Shown: positions 1 through 12,375, counted from the stretch's first letter. The stretch: 64,000 bases of DNA from Hydractinia symbiolongicarpus (GCF_029227915.1 NC_079882.1:31054001-31118000), one strand, 5' to 3'. The notes: generated from the letters alone by a model not told the origin. Numbers and translations: made by a program.

Positions 1-371
1 GTTGGTATGAATATGTGACGCAACCGTTGTACCTCAAACGGAGTGATACCGTTAGAAAGTCAATGAAATTAAATTTTTAAAGCTGTCTCCATTTCCTCAG
101 CGCGCAAACGGCTAAGATTGGTGCCACAGTACAGAATGACTTATTTATCTAAATTTCTAAATTAAGCGCTGCCACAGCGCCCAGTGTAACCGCTGAATTC
201 CAGCACTCATGTGAAAATAAGAAGAATGTTATTTCTTGGAGTCCAATTGGCTCATTTATCACATTTACAAGTTCAAAGTCCAAAATCAGTTCATTTAAGT
301 TCCTCAGGCAATCGTTTCACTGTTAAAAGCGATGCAACCTTGTAATATCAGAAAAATATCGCTAAGTACAT
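1..371. repeat. Representative satellite monomer
   Basis: One full unit, phased at GTTGG; the phase is arbitrary because the array is circularly permutable. It contains short internal symmetries. CCGTT at 24-28 can pair with AACGG at 37-41, and that AACGG can pair instead with CCGTT at 49-53. The segment at about 174-188 carries GCGCT, a 5-base loop and AGCGC. The 10-mer GTCCCACAGT occurs twice in most monomers about 178 bp apart; in this first monomer both sites are mutated. The length is close to twice a nucleosome repeat, which is common among centromeric satellites, but nothing here proves nucleosome phasing. I found no match to the CENP-B box pattern (TTCG, four bases, A, two bases, CGGG). 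Confidence 0.9.
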
Positions 372-3270
372 GTTGGTATGAATATGTGACGCAACTGTTG
401 TACCTCAAACGGAGTGATACCGTTAGAAAGTCAATGAACTAAAATTTTTGAAGCTGTCTCCATTTCCTCAGCGTGCTAACGGCTAAGATTGGTCACACAG
501 TACAGGATGACTTATTTATCTAAATTTCTAAATGAAGCGCTACCGCAGCGCCAGTGTAACCGCTGAATTCCAGCAATCATGTCAAAATAAGAAGAATGTT
601 ATTTCTTGGAGTCCAATTGGCTCATTTATCACATTTATAAGTTTAAAGTCCAAAATCAGTTCAATTAAGTCCCACAGTCAATCGTTTCACTGTTAAAGGC
701 GATGCAACCTGGTAATATCAGAAACATATCGCTTAATACATGTTGGTACGAATATGTGACGCAACCGTTGTAACTTAAACGGAGTGATATCGTTAGAAAG
801 TCAATGAAATAAAGTTTTTGAAACTGTCTCCATTTCCTCAGCGCGCGCTATCGTCTAAGATTGGTCCCACAGTACAGAATGACTAATTTATCTATATATC
901 TAAATGAAGCGCTACCGCAGCGCCCAGTGTAACCGCTGAATTCCAGCAATCATGTTAAAATAAGAAGAATGTTATTTCTTGGAGTCCAATTGGCTCATTT
1001 ATCACATTTATAAGTTCAAAGTCCAAAATCAGTTCAATTAAGTTCCACAGGCAATCGTTTCACTGTTAAAAGCGATGCAACCTTGTAATATCAGAAACAT
1101 ATCCCTAAGTACATGTTGGTATGAATATGTGACGCAACCGTTGTACCTCAAACGGAGTGATACCGTTAGAAAGTCAATGAACTAAAATTTTTGAAGCTGT
1201 CTCCATTTCCTCAGCGCGCTAACGGCTAAGATTGGTCACACAGTACAGAATGACTTATTTATCTAAATTTCTAAATGAAGCGCTGCCGCAGCGCCCAGTG
1301 TAACCGCTGAATTCCAGCAATCATGTCAAAATAAGAAGAATGTTATTTCTTGGAGTCCCATTAGTTCATTCATCACATTCATAACTTGGAAGTTCAAAAT
1401 CAGTTCAATTAAGTCCCACGGTCAATCGTTTCACTGTTAAAGGCGACGCAACCTAGTAATATCTGAAACATATCGCTAAGTACATATTGGTACGAATATC
1501 TGACGCAACCGTTGTAACTCAAACGGCGTGATATCGTTAGAAAGTCATTGAAATAAAGTTTTTGAAACTGTCTCCATTTCCTCAGCGCGCGCTAACGTCT
1601 AAGATTGGTCCCACAGTACAGAATGACTTATTTATCTAAATTTCTAAATGAAGCGCTACCGCAGCGCCCTGTGTAACCGCTGAATTCCAACAATCATGTC
1701 AAAATAAGAAGAATGTTATTTCTTGGAGTCTAATTGGCTCATTTATCACATTTATAAGTTCAAAGTCCAAAATCAGTTCAATTAAGTTCCACAGGCAATC
1801 GTTTCACTGTTAAAAGCGATGCAACCTTGTAATATCAGAAACATATTGCTAAATACATGTTGGTATGAAGATGTGACGCAACCGTTGTACCTCAAACGGA
1901 GTGATACCGTTAGAAAGTCAATGAAATGTAATTTTTGAAACGGTCTGTATTTCTTCAGCGCGCACTATCGTCTAGCATTAGTCCCACAGTACAAAGTGAC
2001 TTATTTATCTAAATTTTTTAATGAAGCGCTACCGCAGCGCCCAGTGTAATCGCTGAATTCCAGCAATCGTGTCAAATTAAGGAGAATGTTATTTCTTGGA
2101 GACCAATTGTCTCACTCATCACATTTATAATGTCAAAGTCCAAAATCAGTTCAATTAAGTCCCAGAGTTAATCGTTTCACTGTTAAAAGCGATGCAACCT
2201 AGTAATATCTGAAACATATCGCTAAATACATGTTGGTAGGAATATGTGACGCAACCGTTGTACCTCAAACGGAGTGATACCGTTAGAAAGTCAATGAAAT
2301 TAAATTTTTAAAGCTGTCTCCATTTCCTCAGCGCGCTAACGGCTAAGATTGGTGCCACAGTACAGAATGACTTATTTATCTAAATTTCTAAATTAAGCGC
2401 TGCCACAGCGCCCAGTGTAACCGCTGAATTCCAGCACTCATGTGAAAATAAGAAGAATGTTATTTCTTGGAGTCCAATTGGCTCATTTATCACATTTACA
2501 AGTTCAAAGTCCAAAATCAGTTCATTTAAGTTCCTCAGGCAATCGTTTCACTGTTAAAAGCGATGCAACCTTGTAATATCAGAAAAATATCGCTAAGTAC
2601 ATGTTGGTATGAATATGTGACGCAACTGTTGTACCTCAAACGGAGTGATACCGTTAGAAAGTCAATGAACTAAAATTTTTGAAGCTGTCTCCATTTCCTC
2701 AGCGTGCTAACGGCTAAGATTGGTCACACAGTACAGAATGACTTATTTATCTAAATTTCTAAATGAAGCGCTACCGCAGCGCCAGTGTAACCGCTGAATT
2801 CCAGCAATCATGTCAAAATAAGAAGAATGTTATTTCTTGGAGTCCAATTGGCTCATTTATCACATATATAAGTTCAAAGTCCAAAATCAGTTCAATTAAG
2901 TCCCACAGTCAATCGTTTCACTGTTAAAGGCGATGCAACCTGGTAATATCAGAAACATATCGCTTAATACATGTTGGTACGAATATGTGACGCAACCGTT
3001 GTAACTGCAACGGAGTGATATCGTTAGAAAGTCAATGAAATAAAGTTTTTGAAACTGTCTCCATTTCCTCAGCGCGCGCTATCGTCTAAGATTGGTCCCA
3101 CAGTACAGAATGACTAATTTATCTATATATCTAAATGAAGCGCTACCGCAGCGCCCAGTGTAACCGCTGAATTCCAGCAATCATGTCAAAATAAGAAGAA
3201 TGTTATTTCTTGGAGTCCAATTGGCTCATTTATCACATTTATAAGTTCAAAGTCCAAAATCAGTTCAATT
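1..3270. repeat. Three-monomer duplication at 2,231-bp offset
   Basis: About 1.04 kb starting at 1 is repeated from about 2,231, six monomers later. The copies share private variants: TAAATTTTTAAAGCTGTCTC, GATTGGTGCCACAG, CCAGCACTCATGTG, and the following monomer with CGCAACTGTTG. Similarity drops near 1,035 and 3,265, where the right copy changes to AAGTCCCAGAGTTAATC. The monomers between the two copies are of the same CAGTACAGAATG subfamily. These monomers carry an EcoRI-type GAATTC in GCTGAATTCCAGC, which the CAGTAAAAAATG subfamily lacks. This is either one six-monomer higher-order repeat interrupted after half of its second copy, or a block copied by conversion. Confidence 0.85.
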
Positions 3271-6200
3271 AAGTCCCAGAGTTAATCATTTCACTGTTAA
3301 AAGCGATGCAACCTAGTAATATCTGAAACATATCGCTAAATAAATGTTGGTAGGAATATGTGACGCAACCGTTGTACTTCAAGCGGACGGATACCGTTAG
3401 AAACTCAATGAAATGTAGTTTTTGAAAGTGTCTCTATATCTTCAGCGCGTGCTAACGGCTAGGATTGGTCCCACAGTAAAAAATGACTTATTTATCTAAA
3501 TTTTTAAATGAAGCGCTATCACAGCGCCCAGTGTAATCGTTGAGTTTAAGCAATCATTTCAAGCTAAGAAAAACGTTTTTTCTTGGAGTCCAGTTGTCTT
3601 ATTGATCATATTTCTAGGGTCAAAGTCCACAATCATTTCAATTAAGTCCCACAGTCAATCGTTTCATTGTTAAAAGCGATGCAACCTAGTAGAGTCAGAA
3701 AAATAACGCGAAATACATGTTGGTACGGATATGTGACGCAACCGTTGTAGCTTAAACAGACTGATAACTGTAGAAACTCAATGAAATGTAGTTTTTGAAA
3801 CTGTCTCTATTTCTTCAGAGCGCGCTAACGTCTAGGATTGGTCCCACAGTAAAAAATGGCTTATTTATCTACATTTTTTAATAAAGCGCTATCACAGCGC
3901 CCAGTGTAATCGTTGAGTTCAAGCAATCATGTCAAATTAAGAAGAATGCTATTTCTTGGAATCCAATTGGCTCATTTATCACATTTATAAGTTCAAAGTC
4001 CAAAATTAGTTCAATTAAGTCCCACAGTCAATCATTTCACTGTTAAAAGCGATGCAACCTGGTAATATCAGAAACATATCGCAAAATACATGTTGTTACA
4101 AATATGTGACGCAACCGTTGAAACTCAAACGGAGTGATACCGTTACAAAGGCATTGAAATTTAGGTTTTGAAACTGTTTCTACTTCTTCAGCGCGAGCTA
4201 ACGGTTAGGATTGGTTCCACAGTAAATAATGACTTATTTATCTACATTTTTTAATAAAGCGCTATCACAGCGCCCAGTGTAATCGTTGAGTTCAAGCAAT
4301 CATGTCAAATTAAGAAGAATGCTATTTCTTTGAGTCCAATTGTCTCATTTATCACATTTATAAGTTCAAAGTCCAAAATCATTTCAATTAAGTCCCACAG
4401 TAAATTGGTTCACTGTTAAGAGCTATGCAACTTGGGAATATCTGAAAGATATCGCTAAACACATATTGGTAGGAATATGTGACGCGACCTCTGTACTTCA
4501 ACCGGACGGATACCGTTAGAAACTCAATGAAATTTAGTTTTTGAAACTGTCTCTATATTTTCAGCGCGTTCCAACGGTTAGGATTGCTCCCACAGTAAAA
4601 AGTGACTTATTTATCTAAATTTATAAATGAAGCGCTACCACAGGGCCTAGTGTAATCGCTGAGTTCCAGCAACCATGTCAGATGAAGAAGAATGTTCTTT
4701 TTTGGAGTCGAATTGGCTGATGTATCACATTTATAAGTTCAAAGTCCAAAATAAGTTCAATTAAGTCCCACAGTCAATCGTTTCACTGTTAAAAGCGATG
4801 CAACCTAGTAGTGTCGGAAAAATAACGCCAAATACATGTTGCTACGAATATGTGATGCAACCGTTGTAACTCAATTGGCGTGATACCGTTACAAAGACAA
4901 TGAAATTTAGTTTTTGAAAATGTCTCTATTTCTTCAGCGCGAGCTAACGGTTAGGATTGGTCCCACAATAAAAAATGACTTATTTATCTAAATTTTTAAA
5001 TGAAGCGCTACCACAGCGCCCAGTGTAATTGCTGAGTTCCAGCAACCATGTCAGAATAAGAAGAATCTTAACTCTTGCAGTCCAATTGGCTCATTCATCA
5101 CATTTATAAGTTCAAAGTCCAAAATCAGCTCAATTAATCCCACAGTCAATCGTTTTACTGTTAAAAGCGATGCAACCTGGCAATATCAGAAACATATCGC
5201 TAAATACATGTTGGTACGAACATGTAACTCAACCGTTGTAACTGAAACGAAGAGATACCGTTACAAAGTCAATGAAATGTAGTTTTTGAAAATGTCTCTT
5301 CTTCTTCTGCGCGAGCTAACGGCTAGGATTGGTCCCACAGTAAAAAATGACTTATTTATCTACATTTGTTAATAAAGCGCTACCACAGCGGCCAGTGGAA
5401 ATACTCTGTTCCAGCAATCATGTCAAATTAAAAGGAATGTTATTTCTTGGAGTCCAGTTGTCTCATTCATCACATTTATAAGTTCAAAGTCCAAAATCAG
5501 TTCCATTAAGTCCCACAGTAAAATGTTTCACTGGTAAAAGCACTGCAACTTGGTAATATCTGAAAGATATCGCTAAACACATGTTGGTACGAATATGTGA
5601 CGCAACCGTTGTACTTCAAGCGGACGGATACCATTAGAAACTCAATGAAATGTAGTCTTTGAAAATGTCTCTATATCTTCAGCGCGTGCTAACGGCTAGG
5701 ATTGGTCCCACAGTAAAAAATGACTTATTTATCTAAATTTTTAAATGAACCGCTACCACAGCGCCCAAGGTAATCGTTGAGTTCCAGCAACCATGTCAGA
5801 TTAAGAAGAATCTTATTTCTTGGAGTCTAATTGGCTCATTTATCACATTTATAAGTTCAAAGTCCAAAATTAGTTCAATTAAGTCCCACAGTCAATCATT
5901 TCACTGTTAAAAGCGATGCAACCTGGTAATATCAGAAACATATCGCAAAATACATGTTGGTACAAATATGTGACGCAACCGTTGAAACTCAAACGGAGTG
6001 ATACCGTTACAAAGTCAATGAAATTTAGGTTTTGAAACTGTCTCTATTTCTTCAGCGCGAGCTAACAGTTAGGATTGGTTCCACAGTAAATAATGACTTA
6101 TTTATCTACATTTTTTAATAAAGCGCTATCACAGCGTCCAGTGTTCTCGTTGAGTTCAAGCAATCATGTCAAATTAAGAAGAATGCTATTTCTTTGAGTC

Positions 6201-7072
6201 CAATTGTCTCATTTATCACATTTATAAGTTCAAAGTCCGAAATCAGTTCAATTAAGTCCCACAGTAAATTGGTTCACTGTTAAGAGCCATGCAATTTGGG
6301 AATATCTGAAAGATATCGCTAAACACATATTGGTAGGAATATGTGCTCGACCGCAGTACTTCAACCGGACGGATACCGTTAGAAACTCAATGAAATGTAG
6401 TTTTTGAGACTGTCTCTATATTTTCAGCGCGTTCTGACGGTTAGGATTGCTCCCACAGTAAAAAATTACTTATTTATCTAAATTTATAAATGAAGCGCTA
6501 TCACAGGGCCTAGTGTAATCGCTGAGTTCCAGCAACCATGTCAGAAGAAGAAGAATGTTCTTTTTTGGAGTCGAATTAACTCATGTATCACATTTATAAG
6601 TTCAAAGTCTAAAATAAGTTCAATTAAGTCCCACAGTCAATCGTTTCACTGTTAAAAGCGATGCAACCTGGCAATATTCGAGACATATCGCTAAATACAT
6701 GTTGGTACGAACATGTGACTCAACTGTTGTAACTGAAACGAAGTGATACCGTTACAAAGTCAATGAAATGTAGTTTTGGAAAATGTCTCTACTTCTTCTG
6801 CGTAAGCTAACAGCTAGGATTGGTCCCACAGTAAAAAATGACTTATTTATCTACATCTTTTAATAAAGCGCTATCACAGCCCCCAGTGTAATCGTTGAGT
6901 TCAAGCAGTCATGTCAAATTAAGAAGAATGCTATTTCTTTGAGACCAAATGTCTCATTTATCACATTTATAAGTTCAAAGTCCAAAATCAGTTTAATTAA
7001 GTCCCACAGTAAATTGGTTCACTGTTAAGAGCCATGCAACTTGGGAATATCTGAAAGATATCGCTAAACACA

Positions 7073-10000
7073 TATTGGTAGGAATATGTGACGCGACCGC
7101 TGTACTTCAAGCGGACGGATACCGTTAGAAAGTCAATGAAAAGTAGTTATTGAAACTGTCTCTATATTTTCAGCGCGTTCTAACGGTTAGGATTGCTCCC
7201 ACAGTAAAAAATGACTTATTTATCTAAGTTTATAAATAAAGCGCTACCACAGGGCCTAGTGTAATCGCCGAGTTCCAGCAACCTTGTCAGATGAAGAAGA
7301 ATGTTCTTTTTTGGAGTCGAATTGGCTCATGTATTACATTTATAAGTTCAAAGTCCAAAATAAGTTCAAATAAGTCCGACAGTCAATCGTTTCACTGTTA
7401 AAAGCGATGCAACCTAGTAGAGTCAGAAAAATAACGCCAAATACATGTTGGTACGAATATGTGATGCAACCGTTGTAACTCAAACGGCGTGATACCGTTA
7501 CAAAGTCAATGAAATTTAGTTTTTGAAAATGTCTCTATTTTTTCAGCGCGAGCTAAGGGTTAGGATTGGTCCCACAGTAAAAAATGACTTATATGTCTAC
7601 ATTTTTTAATAGAGCGCTATCACAGCTCCCAGTGTAATCTTTGAGTTCAAGCAATCATGTCAAATTAAGAAGAATGTTATTTGTTGGAGTCGAATTGGCT
7701 CATGTATCACATTTATAAGTTCAAAGTCCAAAATAAGTTCAATTAAGTCCCAGAGTCAATGGTTTCCCTGTTAAAAGCGATGCAACCTAGTAATATCTGA
7801 AACATATCGCTAAATACATGTTGGTACGAATATGTGACGCGACCGCTGTACTTCAACCGGACGGATACCGTTAGAAACTCAATGAAATGTAGTTTTTGAA
7901 ACTCTCTCTATACCTTCAGCGCGTTCTAACGGTTAGGATTGCTCCCACAGTAAAAAATGACTTATTTATCTAAATTTATAAATGAAGCGCTATCACAGGG
8001 CCTAGTGTAATCGCTGAGTTCCAGCAACCATGTCAGATGAAGAAGAATGTTCTTTTTTGGAGTCGAATTGGCTCATGTATCACATTTATAAGTTCAAAGT
8101 CCAAAATTAGTTTAATTAAGTCCCACAGTCAATCGTTTCACTGTTAAAAGCGATGCAACCTGGCAATATCAGAGACATATCGCTAAATACATGTTGGTAC
8201 AAAAATGTGACTCAACCGTTGTAACTGAAACGAAGTGATACCGTTACAAAGTCAATGAAATGTAGTTTTTGAAAATGTCTCTACTTCTTCTGCGCGAGCT
8301 AACGGCTAGGATTGGTCCCACAGTAAAAAATGACTTATTTATCTACATTTTTTAATAAAGCGCTATCACAGCGCCCAGTGTAATCGTTGAGTTCAAGTAG
8401 TCATGTCAAATTAAGAAGAATGCTATTTCTTTGAGTCCAATTGTCTCATTTATCACATTTATAAGTTCAAAGTCCGAAATCAGTTCAATTAAGTCCCACA
8501 GTAAATTGGTTCACTGTTAAGAGCCATGCAACTTGGGAATATCTGAAAAATATCGCTAAACACATATTGGTAGGAATATGTGACGCGACCGCTGTACTTC
8601 AACCGGACGGATACCGTTAGAAACTCAATGAAATGTAGTTTTTGAAACTGTCTCTATATTTTCAGCGCGTTCTAACGGTTAGGATTGCTCCCACAGTAAA
8701 AAATGACTTATTTATCTAAATTTATAAATGAAGCGCTATCACAGGGCCTAGTGTAATCGCTGAGTTCCAGCAACCATGTCAGATGAAGAAGAATGTTTTT
8801 TTTTGGAGTCGAATTGGCTCATGTATCACATTTATAAGTTCAAAGCCCAAAATAAGTACAATTAAGTCCCACAGTCAATCGTTTCACTGTTAAAAGCGAT
8901 GCAACCTGGCAATATCAGAGACATATCGCTAAATACATGTTGGTACGAACATGTGACTCAACCGTTGTAACTGAAACGAAGTGATACCGTTACAAAGTCA
9001 ATGAAATGTAGATTTTGAAAATGTCTCTACTTCTTCTGCGCGAGCTAACGGCTAGGATTGGTCCCACAGTAAAAAATGACTTATTTATCTACATTTTTTA
9101 ATAAAGCGCTATCACAGCGCCCAGTGTAATCGTTGAGTTCAAGCAGTCATGTCAAATTAAAAAGAAAGCTATTTCTTTGAGTCCAATTGTCTCATTTATC
9201 ACATTTATGAGTTCAAAGTCCAAAATCAGTTTAATTAAGTCCCACAGTAAATTGGTTCACTGTTAAGAGCCATGCAACTTGGGAATATCTGAAAGATATC
9301 GCTAAACACATATTGGTAGGAATATGTGACGAGACCGCTGTACTTCAAGCGGACGGATACCGTTAGAAAGTCAATGAAAAGTAGTTTTTGAAACTGTCTC
9401 TATAATTTCAGCGCGTTCTAACGGTTAGGATTGCTCCCACAGTAAAAAATGACTTATTTATCTAAATTTATAAATGAAGCGCTACCACAGGGCCTAGTGT
9501 AATCGCTGAGTTCCAGCAACCTTGTCAGATGAAGAAGAATGTTCTTTTTTGGAGTCGAATTGGCTCATGTATTACATTTATAAGTTCAAAGTCCAAAATA
9601 AGTTCAATTAAGTCCGACAGTCAATCGTTTCACTGTTAAAAGCGATGCAACCTAGTAGAGTCAGAAAAATAACGCCAAATACATGTTGGTACGAATATGT
9701 GATGCAACCGTTGTAACTCAAACGGCGTGATACCGTTACAAAGTCAATGAAATTTAGTTTTTGAAAATGTCTCTATTTTTTCAGCGCGAGCTAACGGTTA
9801 GGATTGGTCCCACAGTAAAAAATGACTTATTTGTCTACATTTTTTAATAGAGCGCTATCACAGCTCCCAGTGTAATCGTTGAGTTCAAGCAATCATGTCA
9901 AATTAAGAAGAATGTTATTTCTTGGAGTCGAATTGGCTCATGTATCACATTTATAACTTCAAAGTCCAAAATAAGTTCAATTAAGTCCCAGAGTCAATCG

Positions 10001-10230
10001 TTTCACTGTTAAAAGCGATGCAACCTAGTAATATCTGAAACATATCGCTAAATACATGTTGATACGAATATGTGACGCGACCGTTGTACTTCAAGCGGAC
10101 GGATACCGTTAGAAACTCAATGAAATGTAGTTTTTGAAACTCTCTCTATACCTTCAGCGCGTGCTAACAGCTAGGATTGGTCCCACAGTAAAAAATGACT
10201 TATTTTTATAAATTTTTAAATGAAGCGCTA
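7073..10230. repeat. Six-monomer higher-order repeat (2,238 bp)
   Basis: TATTGGTAGG at 7,073 and 9,311 marks equivalent monomers 2,238 bp apart, which is six units of 373. Both are followed by the same series: a monomer with GCGGACGG and AAAAGTAG, then one with GTGATGCAACC and CTATTTTTTCAGCGCG, then TTTAATAGAGCGCTATCACAG, then one with CTCTCTATACCTTCAGCG. Single-base differences are scattered, for example AGCTAAGGGTTAGG near 7,553 against AGCTAACGGTTAGG in the second copy. The same series reappears at about 18,748 (offset 9,437), near 20,627 and near 22,118, so it is a mobile block within the array and not a purely local repeat. Confidence 0.8.
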
Positions 10231-12074
10231 CCACCGCGCCCAGTGTAATTGCTGAGTCGAAGCAACCATGTCAGAATAAGAAGAATGTTAATTCTTGGAG
10301 TCCAATTGGCTCATTCATCACATTTATAAGTTCAAAGTCCAAAATCAGCTCAATTAATCACACAGTCAATCGTTTCACTGTTAAAAGCGATGCAACCTGG
10401 CAATATCAGAAACATATCGCTAAATACATGTTGGGACGAACATGTGACTCAACCGTTGTAACTGAAACGAAGTGATACCGTTACAAAGTCAATGAAATGT
10501 AGTTTTTGAAAATGTCTCTACTTCTTCTGCACGAGCTAACGGCTAGGATTGGTCCCACAGTAAAAAATGACTTACTTATCTACATTTTTTAATAAATCGC
10601 TATCACATCGCCCAGTGAAATCGTTGAGTTCAAGCAATCATGTCAAAATAAGAAGAATATTATTTCTTGGAGTCCAATTGTCTTATTTATCACATTTATG
10701 AGTTCAAAGTCCAAAATCAGTTCAATTAAGTCCAACAGTAAATTGGTTCACTGTTAAAAGCCATGCAACTTGGTAATATCTGAAACATATCGCTAAACTC
10801 ATGTTGGTACGAATATGTGACGCGACCGTTGTACTTCAAGCGGACGGATACCGTTAGAAACTGAATGAAATGTAGTTTTTGAAACTCTCTCTATACCTTC
10901 AGCGCGTGCTAACGGCTAGGATTGGTCCCACAGTAAAAAATGACTTATTTATCTAAATTTTTAAATGAAGCGCTACCACCGCGCCCAGTGTAATTGCTGA
11001 GTCGAAGCAACCATGTCAGAATAAGAAGAATGTTAATTCTTGGAGTCCAATTGGCTCATTCATCACATTTATAAGTTCAAAGTCCAAAATCAGCTCAATT
11101 AATCCCACAGTCAATCGTTTCACTGTTAAAAGCGATGCAACCTGGCAATATCAGAAACATATCGCTAAATACATGTTGGTACGAACATGTGACTCAACCA
11201 TTGTAACTGAAACGAAGTGATACCGTTACAAAGTCAATGAAATGTAGTTTTTGAAAATGTCTCTACTTCTTCTGCGCAAGCTAACGGCTAGGATTGGTCC
11301 TAAAGTAAAAAAAGACTTATTTATCTACATTTTTTAATAAAGCGCTATCACATCGCCCAGTGAAATCGTTGAGTTGAAGCAATCATGTCAAAATAAGAAG
11401 AATATTATTTCTTGGAGTCCAATTGTCTCATTTATCACATTTATGAGTTCAAAGTCCAAAATCAGTTCAATTAAGTCCAACAGTAAATTGGTTCACTGTT
11501 AAAAGCCATGCAACTTGGTAATATCTGAAACATATCGCTAAACACATGTTGGTACGAATATGTGACGCGACCGTTGTACTTCAAGCGGACGGATACCGTT
11601 AGAAACTTAATGAAATGTAGTTTTTGAAACTCTCTCTATACCTTCAGCGCGTGCTAACCGCTAGGATTGGTCCCACAGTAAAAAATGACTTATTTATCTA
11701 AATTTTTTAATGAAGCGCTACCACCGCGCCCAGTGTAATTGCTGAGTCGAAGCAACCATGTTAGAATAAGAAGAATGTTAATTCTTGGAGTCCAATTGGC
11801 TCATTCATCACATTTATAAGTTCAAAGTCCAAAATCAGCTCAATTAATCCCACAGTCAATCGTTTTACTGTTAAAAGCGATGCAACCTGGCAATATCAGA
11901 AACATATTGCTAAATACATGTTGGTACGAACATGTGACTCAACCGTTGTAACTGAAACGAAGTGATACCGTTACAAAGTCAATGAAATGTAGTTTTTGAA
12001 AATGTCTCTACTTCTTCTGCGCGAGCTAACGGCTAGGATTGGTCCCACAGTAAAAAATGACTTATTTATCTACA
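10060..12074. repeat. Two-monomer alternation (745 bp)
   Basis: CCGTTGTACTTCAAGCGG starts at 10,081, 10,826 and 11,571, exactly 745 bp apart each time. It alternates with a monomer carrying GGTACGAACATGTGACTCAA and CACATCGCCCAGTGAAATCG. The third copy is split by the Helitron: its left part ends at 12,074 and its right part resumes at 13,682 with the same TATCACATCGCCCAGTGAAA found in the earlier copies. The related alternation recurs at about 23.4 to 24.5 kb. Confidence 0.85.
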
Positions 12075-12114
12075 TCTCTATTATAATAGCCGTATTCCGT
12101 CTGTCTGTCTCTGC

Positions 12115-12127
12115 GCGGAACCCCCGC
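12115..12127 (+). other. 5' subterminal hairpin, unit 1
   Basis: GCGG AACCC CCGC forms a 4-bp stem about 40 bases inside the 5' end of the first Helitron unit. Unit 2 has a hairpin in the corresponding place with different bases. It is short, so it could be chance. Confidence 0.45.
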
Positions 12128-12221
12128 TGAGTTAGAAAATCATGTCACGGAAACACGAATATCAAATGCGATATATTTTTATCCACTTTGTTGCCACGGG
12201 TAAATATAATGGACGGGCGAA

Positions 12222-12250
12222 CCCGTGGATTTTTCCACGGGCAACGACTA
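12222..12250 (+). terminator. Degenerate Helitron 3' end (internal)
   Basis: A perfect 7-bp stem (CCCGTGG with CCACGGG, loop ATTTTT) is followed by CAACGA and CTA. The active end at 13,681 has the same hairpin, six-base spacer and CTAG. The base after CTA here is T, which also begins the next unit's TC. This is a replication-transposition terminator in the Helitron sense, not a transcription terminator. Confidence 0.7.
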
Positions 12251-12375
12251 TCTCTTTAATAATAGCCGTATTCCGTCTGTCTGTGTGTCCGCGAAAGCGG
12301 CGTCCTGTAACGGAAACACGAAATTTTTATAATGCGCACTAATACCAAACGCGATATATTTTTGTCCACTTTGTT
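12251..12375 (+). repeat. Second copy of the Helitron 5' end
   Basis: This is a diverged direct repeat of 12,075-12,192. It shares AATAGCCGTATTCCGTCTGT, ACGGAAACACGAA, GCGATATATTTTT and CCACTTTGTT, with several substitutions and short indels between them. The copies part abruptly after CCACTTTGTT. Divergence is clearly greater than in recent satellite duplications, so the pairing of the two units is older than those events, or joins two subfamilies. Confidence 0.85.
12289..12300 (+). other. 5' subterminal hairpin, unit 2
   Basis: CCGC GAAA GCGG forms a 4-bp stem with a GNRA-type loop about 38 bases inside the 5' end of the second unit. Its position matches the hairpin at 12,115, while the stem sequence is reversed (CCGC/GCGG against GCGG/CCGC). 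Confidence 0.5.

Larger units (their letters stand above)
1..12074. repeat. 372-bp satellite array, left arm
   Basis: This is an uninterrupted head-to-tail array of a roughly 372-bp AT-rich monomer. The landmark TGTTGG recurs at 371, 741, 1114, 1485 (as TATTGG), 1858 and 2231, giving spacings of 370 to 373. Each monomer carries, in order: GTTGGTACGAATATGTGACG, CCGTTGTAACTCAAACGG, TAGTTTTTGAAACTGTCTC, GCTAACGGCTAGGATTGG, GTCCCACAGTAAAAAATGA, AAGCGCTACCACAGCGCCC, ATGTCAAATTAAGAAGAATG, CATTTATCACATTTATAAG, TTAAGTCCCACAGTCAATCG and TTTCACTGTTAAAAGCGATG. The first 3.3 kb has CAGTACAGAATG where later units have CAGTAAAAAATG. No unit is inverted. I see no gene in it: frames are short and shared between monomers only because the sequence is shared. 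A centromeric or heterochromatic role is inferred from architecture alone. The array stops at the Helitron and resumes in exact register after it. Confidence 0.97.
12075..12250 (+). mobile_element. Upstream short Helitron unit (176 bp)
   Basis: The first 118 bases match the 5' end of the downstream unit (TCTCTATTATAATAGCC against TCTCTTTAATAATAGCC, then CGTATTCCGTCTGTCTGT, CACGGAAACACGAA, GCGATATATTTTT and TCCACTTTGTT). Similarity stops right after this. The remaining 58 bases end in a 7-bp hairpin, CCCGTGG ATTTTT CCACGGG (12,222-12,241), a 6-base spacer and CTA. That is the layout of a Helitron 3' end, with the same 6-base spacing as the true end at 13,681 but without the final G. An extra CCACGGG at 12,194-12,200 could pair with CCCGTGG instead. 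It therefore reads as a minimal Helitron whose terminator is damaged. Confidence 0.72.

Noticed and set aside
174-188. Conserved GCGCT/AGCGC hairpin in every monomer
   Set aside because: Many subfamilies break one side (CAGGGCC, CAGCTCCC, CAACGCC) without a matching change, so the stem does not appear to be maintained.
1-371. CENP-B box in the monomer
   Set aside because: No segment fits the TTCG, four bases, A, two bases, CGGG pattern.
4193-4215. Telomere-like GGTTAGG in GCTAACGGTTAGGATTGG
   Set aside because: It occurs once per monomer as a near-palindrome CTAAC/GTTAG; no tandem TTAGGG run exists.
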